A stretch of 64,000 bases of DNA, from assembly GCF_007827695.1 (NCBI RefSeq), contig NZ_VITA01000011.1, forward strand, positions 124,001 to 188,000, in the 5' to 3' direction. Positions 16,658 through 26,560 of this stretch are shown piece by piece. Source of the DNA: Sinorhizobium medicae (lineage in GTDB: Bacteria > Pseudomonadota > Alphaproteobacteria > Rhizobiales > Rhizobiaceae). The notes under the pieces were generated by a model. The model did no database searches. It was not told the DNA's origin and saw nothing but the letters and a program-made list of their open reading frames with translations. Both the position numbers and the translations under genes were made by a program. Numbering within the stretch: the stretch's first letter is position 1; every line of letters begins with the position of its first letter.

Positions 16658-19600
16658 ATGGCGACGAAGAAGACCAACGAGTCGATCGACGAAAAGGCGT
16701 TCGAGGCGCTGGAAGCGGCCTTGAAGATCGACTTTGACGACCTGAAGTCGGCATTGAACGACGAGGTTTCTCCGAGCGAGCCGGAAGCAAAAGCGTCCGA
16801 GCCCGGGAAGCAGGCTGCCGGCTCCGGTGAGGCCCGCGCCGCACGCCCGCAACAAGATTCTCAGACGCAACCACGCGGCACGGAAGCACCGCGCAGCTTT
16901 GCGAGCGAGATGGCGCCGAAGCAGCCCCCCTTGGCGCCCGCCAACGACGACACGCGCAAGTCCCCTGCCGCAACGCTGCGCTCGCTCGAGGTCCGCTCCA
17001 GCCGTGCGGCGATACGCGTCGCTGCGCTCGTGTCCTTAATCTGGACCGCAGCCGCGCTCGGTGTTGCCCACCTTCTTTATGCGCCGGAGATCTGGCAGAT
17101 CCGCTCTCTCGGCGATCTGGCAGCGATGCCCGGTGTGATTGGCGTCCTGCTTGGCATCGCCCTGCCCGTCATGCTCTTCTTCTCCTTCGCGATCATGATC
17201 GCGCGAGCCCAGGAACTGCGCAGCGCAGCGCGCTCCATGGCTGAGGTCGCGATGCGGCTCGCTGAACCGGAGACCAATGCCGCGGACCGCGTCATGACGG
17301 TCGGCCAGGCCGTGCGCCGCGAAGTCTCTGCGATGAACGAGGGCATAGAGCGCACCATAGCCCGGGCAACCGAACTCGAAGCGCTTGTGCATTCGGAAGT
17401 CAGCGCACTCGAGCGCAGCTACAGCGATAACGAGCTGCGGGTCCGCACGCTCGTCCAGGAGCTTGGTCTCGAGCGCGAAGCGATCATCGGCCATTCTGAG
17501 CGCATCCGAACGGCAATCGCAGGTGCGCACACCAAGCTGAAAGACGACCTGGAGACGGCAAGCGAGGACATTGCCTCGCGCATCGCCGTTTCCGGCGAAG
17601 CCTTCGCTTCACTCATAGACACCCGCGCCGCAGCACTTACGGACAAATCGGATCATGCGCTCGAAAACCTGAGCACGATGCTGAGCACCCGGACCGACGC
17701 GCTGCTCTCGGGCCTGACGACTGCTGGAGTGGCCCTCAGCAGCGAATTCGACTCGCGCCTGGACGCACTCAGCGAAAATCTCACGCAGCGCGGCGAGCAG
17801 CTGCTCAGCCAGTTCGAAACCCGCGCCTCGACGCTCGACGCCAACACCGAGAAGCTCAACGCCGCGCTGAACGAACGCGCCCGTCAGCTCAACGAAACAC
17901 TGATCGCCCGGACGCGTGACCTCAATGAGAGCATCAGGATAGGCCAGCAGGCTATCTCCGGCGGCCTCGATGACGTGCTTTCTTCGCTCAACACCGCACT
18001 TGATGAAAAGGGTGCGAGCTTCCGCCAGAGCCTCAAATCGAGCGCCGACGACGCGATCATGGATCTCGATCTGCGCGGCGGCTTCTTCGAGGAGAAGCTG
18101 CAGACCACGGTCGGCCATCTGGCAACCGCTTTCGACGAACGCTTCCACGAATTTGCAAGCGCCTTCGACAAGCGCGCCAGCCAGCTCGACACGAAGCTCA
18201 TGGAAAGTCTCCACCGTATCAACGAGACGGTATCCGGCGGCTCGGAGGCTATCGGCGGCGCACTCGACAGCAGTGTGGAAAAGATCAACTCGGCGCTTTC
18301 CGACCAGTCGCTGACCTTGGCAACGGCGCTCGGTGCGACACAAGATTTCATCGAGGAGACGATCGGCAGCCGCACCAACGAACTCAGCAGCCTGATCGGC
18401 AACGCGCACAACCGCATCGAGAGCGTCCTATCGGACAAGACCGGTTCGCTGATGGGAGCCCTGACCGAAGCACAGGACCGCATCGAAAACGGCTTCGGCA
18501 AGCGCGCAGATGCGCTCGCCGAAGCGCTGACGACAAGCGAGCAACGCCTGACGGATGGGCTCGACTCCCGCACGTCCGCCTTCATCGATGGCTTGCAGTC
18601 GGCTCACGCCCGTATCGAACAAACCCTTACCGGCTCCACGGACGAGATCACGAGTGCGATCGCCGCAAGCCAGCATCGGCTCGACAACACGCTTTCCGAA
18701 CGAACCGCAGCGCTGTCGGGCGCCCTCGCCTCGGGAGCAAGCGTCATCGAAAATGCTGTCGGCGGCACCGCCGATCGGCTGGAGCGCGTCCTCTCCGAGC
18801 GCGGCCGAACGATCACCGACGTGCTGTCCACTCAGACCACGGCACTGGACGAAGTGCTTGCGGAGCGCGCGACGCAAATCAACTCCACCATGTCGGCTCG
18901 CGCAAGCGAAATGGCCGACTCGCTCAGCCGCCACGCGGAGGATGTCGCCGATAGCCTGACGTTCCGCGCCATGGCGGTCGCAGAAACCATGACCGACCGC
19001 GTCGGCGAGATCGAAAACAAGCTTTCGCAGAGTGTCTCCGAAGTCGCCGAAAACTTGGGGGGCCGGGTCAGTCTGATCGCCGGCACACTCACCGATACCA
19101 GCGCCCGTATTGCCGAGGACCTGAGCAGCCGCGTCGGAAGGATATCCGAGACCTTGGCAGGGACCAGCGCGGAAATCGCGGAGGCGCTTACCGCCCGCAC
19201 GTCTGAAGCTACAGCGTCGCTTGCCGGAAAAGCCGCCGAAATCGAACAGACGCTGACCGGCAGGGCCGAACACCTGCGCGATACGCTGACGACGACACAC
19301 GACCAGATCCGCTCGACGCTCGACGACCGGATCAGGGCGATCAACGTTTCAGTCGGACAAGGCCGCGAGCAGCTCGAAGAACTGCTCTCCGACCAGTCGA
19401 TGGCGATGGCGACGACGCTTGCGACCAGTGCCAGCATGCTTGAAATGTCGATCGAGGAGCGTCAGGCCGCAATCGCCGGGGCGATCGAGCGCGGCACCGA
19501 GGCGCTCGCCGCCCGCGCATCGGAAGCGACAGCAGCGCTTGCCGGCAAGGCCAACGAGATCGATCAGACGCTCTCCGGCAAGACCGCGCAGTTGCGCGAT

Positions 19601-22600
19601 GCATTGGCGAGCACGCATGAGCAATTGCGCACGACTCTTGACGACCGGATCAGTGCGATTGACCTTTCAGTCGGCCAGGGCCGCGAGCGTTTGGAAGAAA
19701 TCCTGTCCGATCAATCAGTTGCAATGGCCACCACTCTGGCGACCAGCGCCAGCATGCTTGAAATGTCGCTCGAGGTGCGCCAGGCATCGATCGCCGGAGC
19801 GATCGATCGCAGCGCCGAAGCGCTCGACTCCCGGATGCGCTCGACGACGGGCGAGATAGCGGAGCGACTTGCCGAGACAGCAGATCAGATCAGTCTCGCG
19901 GCCGACTCCCTCACCAATCGGGTCGACATTTCGATCAGCGGCGTGAACAGCCGGCTTGACGAGACCGGCGCGCGGATCGAGACAAGCCTCGGATCGCTCG
20001 AGGAGCGTATTCGCTCCAGCGTCGGCGACGTCGATGCGGTGCTCGGCGACACCGGCGCCCGCATCGAGACGAGCCTCGGCTCCCTTGAAGAGCGCATTCG
20101 CGACAGCGTCGGCAGCGTCAATGCCATTGTCGACAATGCCGGCCAGCGGATCGCCGAAAGTCTCGGTGAACGCGCGGGCGAGATCGACAGGATCAGCGAA
20201 ACTGCGGCAACGCGGATATCGACGGCGATCGAGGCCGGCGCAGGCCGGATAGAAGAACGTCTCGGCACGATGGATCGCGCGCTCAATATCGGGTTGGAAA
20301 ACGTCAACCGCACGATCGAAGGGAAGGCTGCCGCGCTCGTCACAAGCTTGCGCGGCGCCGTCAGCGACGCCACTCAGGAGATCGATGCGGAAGCCGCGCG
20401 TTCGGCCGGGCTGCTGTCCAAAGCGGGGGCTGACTTTGCCGGCGCGCTCGCCGCGAGCAACGCCGAATTTGCATCATCGATCGAGCAAACCGCTTCTGTA
20501 ACGGCCGCGCGCCATGCTGAGATCGCCCGTTCGGTCACCGAAGCAGCGGAAACCGCGACCGCCCGTCTCGCCTCTACGAACAGTCAGATCGCAAGCCATG
20601 CCAAGAGCATCCAGCAGAGCCTGACCGAAGCGGAGAAATCCCTGGATGCGCGCGGCCAGTCCATCCGCAGCACGCTGGACGAAAGCACCCGCGAGCTCAA
20701 TTCGATGCTCGCCGGGCGCTCGATCGAACTTTCGCGCCTCCTCGACGAACAGGCTCGCCCCGTCATCGAACAATACGCTGCTACCGGCAAGGAGGCCGCC
20801 GAGCGTATTGCCACCCTCACCCAGGAAAGCGCCGACCGCTTGCGTGCCGAAAACGCCGCGCTCATCAACGCCATCACCGAGCGTACCGGCGAGACGCTCG
20901 ATGCCATCTCGATGCGTGCGGAAGAGACCGCCAAGGCTATGAAGATGGTCGAGAACCGGCTGCAGTCGACCGCCATGGGTCTGATCGACCAGCTTGCGTC
21001 AAGCAATTCGGCGATCGCGTCGGTGATCGACCAGGCGAGCGGCAATCTCGGCGATATGGATCAGCGCCTCGAGGCGACAGCCGCGAAGGTTTCGGAGACG
21101 GCACGCCAAGCCTCTGACATGCTTTCCACCTCGACCCGCCTGATCGAAGGCAAGGTCGACAAGCTGTCGGACATTTCCTCCTCGACGCTATCGCAGATCG
21201 GCGGCATCGTCGGCCGCTTCGAAGATCATTCGAAGGTTCTCGGACAGGCATCCGACCTTCTGGCAGCCGCTCAGTCGAATCTCGTCAGTACGCTCGAAGA
21301 ACGCCAGGACGCGCTTCGCACGCTTTCGGTCGGTCTCGTCCAGCGTTCGGAAGAGATCGAGCGGACCATGCGGGCTCTCGAGGGCTTCGTCGATGGGGCC
21401 TTCCAGCGTGCCGAGGAGCGCTCCGGCCAGGTCGCCGGCAATCTGCGCAGCGGCATACAGTCCTCCTTCGCCGATGTGGGGCGGCTTCTTTCCAACACCG
21501 AACAGCGGGCAACCGAGGCCGCCGAAGCGCTTCGCGACACGCTTGTCAAGGCAAGCGATGAAGCCGCCGCTTCGGTCGAGGGCGTCTTCACGCAAGCGGA
21601 GGAACGCTCACGGCAGATCGCCGACAGGCTGCGCTCCGGGGTCGAGACCTCCTTCGCCGACGCGAACAAGACGTTGTCGCAAGTCGAAGGCCGTGCACTC
21701 AGCGCCTCCGAGGCTCTGCGGCAGGTCGTGGCAAAGACTGGCGAGGAAGCCGGACAGGCGCTCGAAGGAGCGTTCGCCACCGTGGAGGAGCGTGCCAAGG
21801 ACGCAGCTTCGCGGCTACGCGGCAGCATCGGAGCCTCCGTCTCCGACGTCGAGCGCATGCTGACCGAGAGCGGCAAGAAGTCCGATGGGGTCGCGGTACA
21901 ATTGCGGGAGGCCGTCCGCCAGGCGATCGAAGACGCGATCGGCCGCTTCAATGGCGCTACCGACGACATCCGGCGCTCTGCGGGCGAGATCCGCAAGGAA
22001 CTCGATATGACCCGCGAAGAGCTGAAGCGGGGCGCCTTCGACCTTCCGGAAGAAGCCAAGGAGAACGCGGCACTGATGCGCCGCGCCGTCGGCGAGCAGA
22101 TCAAGGCGTTGCAGGAGCTGTCCGAGATCATCGGCAAGTCGTCCTCGCAACTCGAAATCGCCCAACCCGTGCGCCAGCAGGAGGCGCCTGTCGCCCCGGT
22201 TCGGCCGGCGCCGCAAGCCGCAGCGCCGCAGCCTCCGGCGGCTCAGCCCGCACCGAACGCGGCACTACGCGGAAGTCTGGGCATTGAGCAGGCCACTCGC
22301 CCGCTGCAGCCTGCCCGGCCGCCGGCAACGGAGGAACGCGCCGAAGAGGGCGGCGGCTGGATGCGCGATCTCCTACGCGCCGCTTCCCGCGAGGAAGAGC
22401 CTGCAGCTGCACGGCCGCGGGCCACGGACGGCCAGCCGGTTGCAAAGGCAGGGGACAGCCGTAACCCGCGCCACGTCGTCGAGTCGCTGAACTCGCTCTC
22501 GGTAGACATTGCGCGCGCGATCGACCACGACGCCTCTGTCGATCTTTGGCGGCGCTATCAGCGTGGCGAACGCGACGTCTTCACACGTCGCCTCTATACG

Positions 22601-22816
22601 CTGAAGGGGCAGCAGACCTTCGACGAGATCAAGCGGAAGTACGATCGCGAACCGGAATTCCGCACCGCGGTCGACCGTTACATCGCCGACTTCGAGAAGC
22701 TGCTCGCCGATGTCGCCCGCAACGATCCCGACAAGCGCATCACCCAGACCTATCTGACGTCCGATACGGGCAAGGTCTACACCATGCTTGCCCATGCAGC
22801 GGGGCGCTTCAGCTAA
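16658..22816 (+). CDS. rgsE: Giant coiled-coil growth-pole ring protein (RgsE/GPR family)
   Basis: The 2052-residue protein is the apolipoprotein/kinesin-like giant of Rhizobiales. Its Agrobacterium relative GPR forms a ring at the growth pole needed for polar growth, and S. meliloti RgsE is the counterpart (family knowledge). Residues 1-110 are charged and cytoplasmic; two membrane helices lie at about 118-142 and 158-182; about 190-1830 is near-continuous helical coiled coil with internal repeats; 1840-1900 is Pro/Ala-rich; a conserved C-terminal domain (about 1938-2052) contains IDHDASVDLWRRYQRGERDVF (segments). GTGAGG precedes the ATG at 16658. Confidence 0.9.
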   Translation: MATKKTNESIDEKAFEALEAALKIDFDDLKSALNDEVSPSEPEAKASEPGKQAAGSGEARAARPQQDSQTQPRGTEAPRSFASEMAPKQPPLAPANDDTRKSPAATLRSLEVRSSRAAIRVAALVSLIWTAAALGVAHLLYAPEIWQIRSLGDLAAMPGVIGVLLGIALPVMLFFSFAIMIARAQELRSAARSMAEVAMRLAEPETNAADRVMTVGQAVRREVSAMNEGIERTIARATELEALVHSEVSALERSYSDNELRVRTLVQELGLEREAIIGHSERIRTAIAGAHTKLKDDLETASEDIASRIAVSGEAFASLIDTRAAALTDKSDHALENLSTMLSTRTDALLSGLTTAGVALSSEFDSRLDALSENLTQRGEQLLSQFETRASTLDANTEKLNAALNERARQLNETLIARTRDLNESIRIGQQAISGGLDDVLSSLNTALDEKGASFRQSLKSSADDAIMDLDLRGGFFEEKLQTTVGHLATAFDERFHEFASAFDKRASQLDTKLMESLHRINETVSGGSEAIGGALDSSVEKINSALSDQSLTLATALGATQDFIEETIGSRTNELSSLIGNAHNRIESVLSDKTGSLMGALTEAQDRIENGFGKRADALAEALTTSEQRLTDGLDSRTSAFIDGLQSAHARIEQTLTGSTDEITSAIAASQHRLDNTLSERTAALSGALASGASVIENAVGGTADRLERVLSERGRTITDVLSTQTTALDEVLAERATQINSTMSARASEMADSLSRHAEDVADSLTFRAMAVAETMTDRVGEIENKLSQSVSEVAENLGGRVSLIAGTLTDTSARIAEDLSSRVGRISETLAGTSAEIAEALTARTSEATASLAGKAAEIEQTLTGRAEHLRDTLTTTHDQIRSTLDDRIRAINVSVGQGREQLEELLSDQSMAMATTLATSASMLEMSIEERQAAIAGAIERGTEALAARASEATAALAGKANEIDQTLSGKTAQLRDALASTHEQLRTTLDDRISAIDLSVGQGRERLEEILSDQSVAMATTLATSASMLEMSLEVRQASIAGAIDRSAEALDSRMRSTTGEIAERLAETADQISLAADSLTNRVDISISGVNSRLDETGARIETSLGSLEERIRSSVGDVDAVLGDTGARIETSLGSLEERIRDSVGSVNAIVDNAGQRIAESLGERAGEIDRISETAATRISTAIEAGAGRIEERLGTMDRALNIGLENVNRTIEGKAAALVTSLRGAVSDATQEIDAEAARSAGLLSKAGADFAGALAASNAEFASSIEQTASVTAARHAEIARSVTEAAETATARLASTNSQIASHAKSIQQSLTEAEKSLDARGQSIRSTLDESTRELNSMLAGRSIELSRLLDEQARPVIEQYAATGKEAAERIATLTQESADRLRAENAALINAITERTGETLDAISMRAEETAKAMKMVENRLQSTAMGLIDQLASSNSAIASVIDQASGNLGDMDQRLEATAAKVSETARQASDMLSTSTRLIEGKVDKLSDISSSTLSQIGGIVGRFEDHSKVLGQASDLLAAAQSNLVSTLEERQDALRTLSVGLVQRSEEIERTMRALEGFVDGAFQRAEERSGQVAGNLRSGIQSSFADVGRLLSNTEQRATEAAEALRDTLVKASDEAAASVEGVFTQAEERSRQIADRLRSGVETSFADANKTLSQVEGRALSASEALRQVVAKTGEEAGQALEGAFATVEERAKDAASRLRGSIGASVSDVERMLTESGKKSDGVAVQLREAVRQAIEDAIGRFNGATDDIRRSAGEIRKELDMTREELKRGAFDLPEEAKENAALMRRAVGEQIKALQELSEIIGKSSSQLEIAQPVRQQEAPVAPVRPAPQAAAPQPPAAQPAPNAALRGSLGIEQATRPLQPARPPATEERAEEGGGWMRDLLRAASREEEPAAARPRATDGQPVAKAGDSRNPRHVVESLNSLSVDIARAIDHDASVDLWRRYQRGERDVFTRRLYTLKGQQTFDEIKRKYDREPEFRTAVDRYIADFEKLLADVARNDPDKRITQTYLTSDTGKVYTMLAHAAGRFS
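19202..19837 (+). repeat. Tandem 318-bp (106-residue) duplication inside rgsE
   Basis: Residues about 849-954 and 955-1060 of RgsE are near-identical copies; both contain ATTLATSASMLEMS and end with an AGAI block. The period is exactly 318 bp at the DNA level (19202 and 19520), which points to a fairly recent in-frame duplication. Confidence 0.85.
19964..20137 (+). repeat. Tandem 87-bp (29-residue) repeat inside rgsE
   Basis: Two copies of the unit starting TGARIETSLGSLEERIR occur exactly 87 bp apart (19964 and 20051). A third, diverged copy follows (AGQRIAESLG). Confidence 0.8.
21410..21967 (+). repeat. Three 186-bp (62-residue) repeats inside rgsE
   Basis: Units starting AEERSGQVAGNLRSG, AEERSRQIADRLRSG and VEERAKDAASRLRGS begin at 21410, 21596 and 21782, an exact 62-residue period in the distal coiled coil. 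Confidence 0.8.
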
Positions 22817-22847
22817 TCCCCGACAGCAATCGGTATCTGTCTCCTGA

Positions 22848-22876
22848 ACGGCCTCGTCGCAAGACGGGGCCGTTTT
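22848..22876 (+). terminator. Terminator of rgsE
   Basis: ACGGCC and GGCCGT arms with inner CGTC/GACG pairing are followed by TTTT, 31 bases after the rgsE stop codon. Confidence 0.7.
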
Positions 22877-22917
22877 GGTAACGGGCGGACCGACATCTCA
22901 AAAACGGAGTGTTGCCT

Positions 22918-22965
22918 TAGAGCGGGATGAAAAAGAGTGTGTGCGGTTTCCGCCCATGTTCTTAA
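22918..22965. repeat. GAGCGGGATGA-type palindromic intergenic element
   Basis: The segment begins TAGAGCGGGATGAAAAAG and contains GTGTGTGCGG and TTCCGCCC. The same layout occurs near 58815 and, in degenerate form, near 48833. This is a short dispersed rhizobial intergenic repeat. Confidence 0.55.
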
Positions 22966-23038
22966 GGTCGATCCTACCTCAGGAACATCGTGGTCTAAGG
23001 GGCTCGCAGCTTCCACGTCCGGATGCGGAAAAACCCCC

Positions 23039-23435
23039 TCATGCAGCTGTCGCCACTTTCTCCCCGCATGCGGGGCAAAGGAGACACGCGGCGGCGTCGC
23101 AGATCTCTCGATGTTCGGGGAAGCGACGGGGCTTGCGCTTATGCGCGCGGCACGGGGATGAGCGCTACAGGCGCTGACCTCCTCCCCGCAAGCAGAGCGA
23201 AGTAGACGCGCGGGGCGGTTCGAGATCTCGAAGTTGCAGGGGATTGAAGGGAGTGGCGCTTGTGCAGGCGGATGAGCGCTACAGGAGCTGGCCTCCTCCC
23301 CGCAAACGGGCCTAAGAAGACTCGCGGCGCTGTCTCAGATCTCGATGATGCGGTAAGGAGAGAAGCGGTTTCGCTTGCACCTTCTCCCCATCGGATGGGG
23401 AGAAAGTGCCGGCAGGCGGATGAGGGGCGGCCGCG
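23039..23435. repeat. Three degenerate tandem copies of a rhizobial intergenic mosaic element
   Basis: Units of about 114-120 bp start near 23041, 23161 and 23275. Each carries a cTCCCCGC block, then GACNCGCGG, then a GATCTCGA block; the second and third open with AGCGCTACAG. The last unit runs into CTTCTCCCC/GGGGAGAAAG and GGCAGGCGGATGAGG, typical of RIME/ABC-type rhizobial elements. No gene is supported in 22877-23469. Confidence 0.65.
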
Positions 23436-23469
23436 GAATTCGTGCTGGCCGAACTCCGGCCGCGGCCGA

Positions 23470-24339
23470 TCAATGTTCCTTGTTGGCGTAGACCGACTTC
23501 TTCGTCAGGTAAATGAGGCCAGTGAAGATGAGCAGGAACACCATGACCATGAAGCCAGTACGCTTGCGATCTTCCAGATGCGGCTCAGCGGCCCACATCA
23601 GGAACGCCGAGACATCCTTGGAGTACTGGTCGACGGTCTGGGGGGCGCCGTCGTCATAGGTTACCTGATCGTCGGAGAGCGGCGGCGCCATCGCCAAGGC
23701 CGCGGCACTGGCGAAATACGGGTTGTAATGGGTACCTTCAGCCACTTCCACACCCGCCGGCGGATCCTGGTAGCCGGTCAGAAGCGCATGGATGTAGTCA
23801 GGACCGCCCTCCTGGTAGGGCCAGAACATATCGAAGACGAACTGCGGGAAACCGCGTTCAATGCCGCGCGCCTTGGCGATGAGCGAGAAGTCCGGCGGTG
23901 CGGCGCCGTTGTTCGATGCGGCAGCGGCTTCCTTGTTCGGGAAGGGCGACGGAAAGTAGTCGGATGGAACGGCCTTGCGGGTAAACATCTCGCCATCCGC
24001 TTTTGGCCCATCCTCGACCTCATAATTCGCCGCGAAGGCTTTCACCTGGGCTTCGGAGTATCCCAGGTTCTCAAGCGTTCGGAAGGAGACGAGCTCCATC
24101 GAATGGCAGGCCGAACAGACTTCGGTGTAGACCTTCATGCCGCGCTGCAGCTGGCCCTTGTCGTAGTGTCCGAACAGGCCGGCAAAGGGCCAGTCCTGCT
24201 GTTCCGGCTTGTGGATGGGGTAATGGGGGGTGCCCCCGCCATGCTCCTCGCCGGCTGCTTCGTCCTGGGCGATAGCCGCTCCAAACCCGAGACCGGCGAC
24301 GACAGCGAGTGACAGAATGCCTGTAACAAGCTTTTTCAT
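23470..24339 (-). CDS. petC: Cytochrome c1 of the bc1 complex
   Basis: Cytochrome c1 passes electrons from the Rieske protein to soluble cytochrome c. The 289-residue protein has a signal peptide (about 1-24), the haem motif CSACH, distal residues including the AMAPPLSDDQV region with the axial Met, and a C-terminal membrane anchor (FMVMVFLLIFTGLIYL). It is third in petA-petB-petC, 31 bases after petB. In S. meliloti this gene has been called fbcC. Confidence 0.96.
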   Translation of the reverse strand: MKKLVTGILSLAVVAGLGFGAAIAQDEAAGEEHGGGTPHYPIHKPEQQDWPFAGLFGHYDKGQLQRGMKVYTEVCSACHSMELVSFRTLENLGYSEAQVKAFAANYEVEDGPKADGEMFTRKAVPSDYFPSPFPNKEAAAASNNGAAPPDFSLIAKARGIERGFPQFVFDMFWPYQEGGPDYIHALLTGYQDPPAGVEVAEGTHYNPYFASAAALAMAPPLSDDQVTYDDGAPQTVDQYSKDVSAFLMWAAEPHLEDRKRTGFMVMVFLLIFTGLIYLTKKSVYANKEH

Positions 24340-24370
24340 TGTTGTGGATTCCTTATCGATCGCTGTTCGG

Positions 24371-25651
24371 TCAGGCGCGTGCGGGCTTCAACTGCGCCTT
24401 GGCATTCTGTTTTTCCAAGACCGCTTCGGTGATGGAATTCGGAATGCGCTTCGGCGTCTCGATCAGACCGAGGACCGGCATGATGACGAGGAAGAAGGCG
24501 AAGTAGTACAACGTGCCGAGCTGCGACATCACGACATAGAGGCCTTCCGCGGGGCGCGAGCCCAACCAGCCGAGCATGATGCAGTTAGCAACGAAGATCC
24601 AGAAGCACAGCTTATACCAGGGGCGGTACACGGCCGAGCGGACCTTCGACGTATCGAGCCAAGGCAGGAAGAACAGGATGATGATCGAGCCGAACATCAC
24701 CAGAACGCCGCCGAGCTTGGAGTCGATCGGGCCGACATTGAAGGTGATGGCGCGCAGCATCGCGTAGAACGGCAGGTAGTACCATTCCGGAACGATGTGT
24801 GCGGGCGTCTTCAACGCATCAGCGGGGATGTAGTTGTCCGGGTGACCGAGGAAGTTCGGCATATAGAAGACGAACCATGCATAGACGATCAGGAAGACCG
24901 ATACGCCCAGTGCATCCTTCAGCGTCGCATAGGGCGTGAACGGCACGGTATCGGTCTTGGACTTGACCTCGACCCCAGTCGGATTCGTTTGACCGGTGAC
25001 GTGCAGCGCCCAGATGTGCAGGACGACCACGCCGGCGATCATGAACGGCAAAAGGTAATGCAGCGAGAAGAACCGGTTCAGCGTCGGCTGGTCTACGGCG
25101 AAGCCGCCGAGCAGGAACTGCTGGATCCACTCTCCGATAAGCGGAAAGGCCGAGAAGAACCCGGTGATGACGGTGGCACCCCAGAAAGACATCTGCCCCC
25201 AGGGGAGCACATAGCCCATGAAGCCTGTCGCCATCATCAGGAGATAGATGACCACGCCGAGTATCCAGAGGATCTCGCGCGGCGCCTTGTAGGAGCCGTA
25301 ATAGAGGCCGCGGGCGATGTGAAGGTAGACCGCAATGAAGAAGAACGACGCACCGTTGGCATGCAGGTAGCGCAGCAGCCAGCCATGATTGACGTCGCGC
25401 ATGATCTTCTCGACCGAATTGAAGGCGACGGAGGTTTCTGCGGCATAGTGCATGGCCAGCACGATGCCGGTGAGGATCTGCACGATCAACATCACCGAAA
25501 GCATCGCACCGAAGGTGTAAGCATAATTCAGGTTGCGCGGAACCGGATAGGAGACGAACGAGTCGTGGACGAGCCGCGGCAACGGAAGGCGGGAATCAAC
25601 CCACTTCTCGATGCCTGTCGTTGGCGTGTAGGTTGAATGATCAGCACTCAT
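24371..25651 (-). CDS. petB: Cytochrome b of the bc1 complex
   Basis: This is the membrane core of ubiquinol:cytochrome c reductase, with two b haems and the Qo/Qi sites. The ATG at 25651 follows GAGGGG and gives 426 residues; the longer open frame runs into petA. Features: haem-ligand helices with MHYAAETS and [14 protein letters not shown], and the Qo motif [15 protein letters not shown], with about eight membrane helices. It begins 14 bases after the petA stop. Also known as fbcB. Confidence 0.97.
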   Translation of the reverse strand: MSADHSTYTPTTGIEKWVDSRLPLPRLVHDSFVSYPVPRNLNYAYTFGAMLSVMLIVQILTGIVLAMHYAAETSVAFNSVEKIMRDVNHGWLLRYLHANGASFFFIAVYLHIARGLYYGSYKAPREILWILGVVIYLLMMATGFMGYVLPWGQMSFWGATVITGFFSAFPLIGEWIQQFLLGGFAVDQPTLNRFFSLHYLLPFMIAGVVVLHIWALHVTGQTNPTGVEVKSKTDTVPFTPYATLKDALGVSVFLIVYAWFVFYMPNFLGHPDNYIPADALKTPAHIVPEWYYLPFYAMLRAITFNVGPIDSKLGGVLVMFGSIIILFFLPWLDTSKVRSAVYRPWYKLCFWIFVANCIMLGWLGSRPAEGLYVVMSQLGTLYYFAFFLVIMPVLGLIETPKRIPNSITEAVLEKQNAKAQLKPARA

Positions 25652-25665
25652 TATCAGTAGTCCCC

Positions 25666-26244
25666 TCAACCGATCTTGATAACTGTGTCGGATACGAACG
25701 AGAAGGTCGGCACGGGGAGGTTTTCCGGTGCCGGGCCTTTGCGAATACGGCCCGCGGTATCGTAGTGCGAACCGTGGCAGGGACAGAACCAGCCACCGAA
25801 GTCGCCCGCCTGACCGAGCGGTACGCAACCGAGATGGGTACAGGAGCCGATCATGACGATCCAGTTTTCCTTGCCCTCACCGGCGGAACGATCGAGATCG
25901 CTCGCCTGCGCATCGGCCGGAAGGTTGGCATTGCGCGCCACCGGATCCTTCAACTCTTCGAGTGCGACGGCCTTGGCTTCTTCCACTTCCTTCTCGGTAC
26001 GGTTGCGGATGAATACCGGCTTGCCGCGCCACTTCGCCGTCAGCGACATGCCGGGCTGCAAGCTCGAAACGTCGACTTCGATCGAAGCAAGTGCCAGCGT
26101 CGATGCGTCCGGACGCATTTGGTCGATGAACGGCCACGCCACCGCACCCGCACCGACGACGCCGGCCATGCCGGTAGCCAGGTATAGGAAATCGCGGCGA
26201 GTGGGCTCGCCCATGGTCTCGCTTGAAGTTTCGTGTTCGCTCAC
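25666..26244 (-). CDS. petA: Rieske iron-sulfur protein of the bc1 complex
   Basis: This [2Fe-2S] protein takes electrons from ubiquinol. The 192 residues start with a Tat signal-anchor ([20 protein letters not shown]) and carry the cluster motifs CTHLGC and CPCHGSHYD. The start is a GTG at 26244 with GAGG 10 bases upstream. It is first of petABC, so the operon promoter should lie in 26245-26540. Also called fbcF. Confidence 0.97.
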   Translation of the reverse strand: MSEHETSSETMGEPTRRDFLYLATGMAGVVGAGAVAWPFIDQMRPDASTLALASIEVDVSSLQPGMSLTAKWRGKPVFIRNRTEKEVEEAKAVALEELKDPVARNANLPADAQASDLDRSAGEGKENWIVMIGSCTHLGCVPLGQAGDFGGWFCPCHGSHYDTAGRIRKGPAPENLPVPTFSFVSDTVIKIG

Positions 26245-26560
26245 GGCTAAAACATCCTCTCACGCAATGTTGCGGAAACCGCATCCGCCCCCGGCGCGCT
26301 TCCTGCCCCGTCCCGAGCCATGGAATCACACCCTGTCAACACGCTGCCAACCGGTCCGGCTTCTTGAGGCAAGCCACGGATCGAATTGTCAGAATCCGGG
26401 AAAAAATCTGCACGCAGATTCCCCATCAATCCGGCGCGTTCTATGCCTGATCGCAGATTATGTCCAGCCTTGACAAGGGGCGGTGGGCAGATTGTCGCGG
26501 GGAAAGCCGCGACCAATTGGCACAAGGACTTGACGCATTACGGCTGTGCCGCGGAGTACC
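26245..26560. other. Intergenic region upstream of petA and downstream of the ABC genes
   Basis: Two hairpins follow the ABC transporter's end on the minus strand: 26548-26572 (GCCGCGG/CCGCGGC, overlapping its stop codon) and 26494-26513 (GTCGCGG/CCGCGAC), either of which could end that transcript. I see no clear petA promoter and no ORF. Confidence 0.45.

Noticed and set aside
19202-21967. CRISPR-like regular repeats
   Set aside because: The periodicity is in-frame protein repeat within one long coding sequence, not short repeats with unique spacers.
24230-25636. 468-codon antisense frame over petC/petB
   Set aside because: The sense strand encodes cytochrome b and c1 beyond doubt, and the antisense product is low-complexity and charged.
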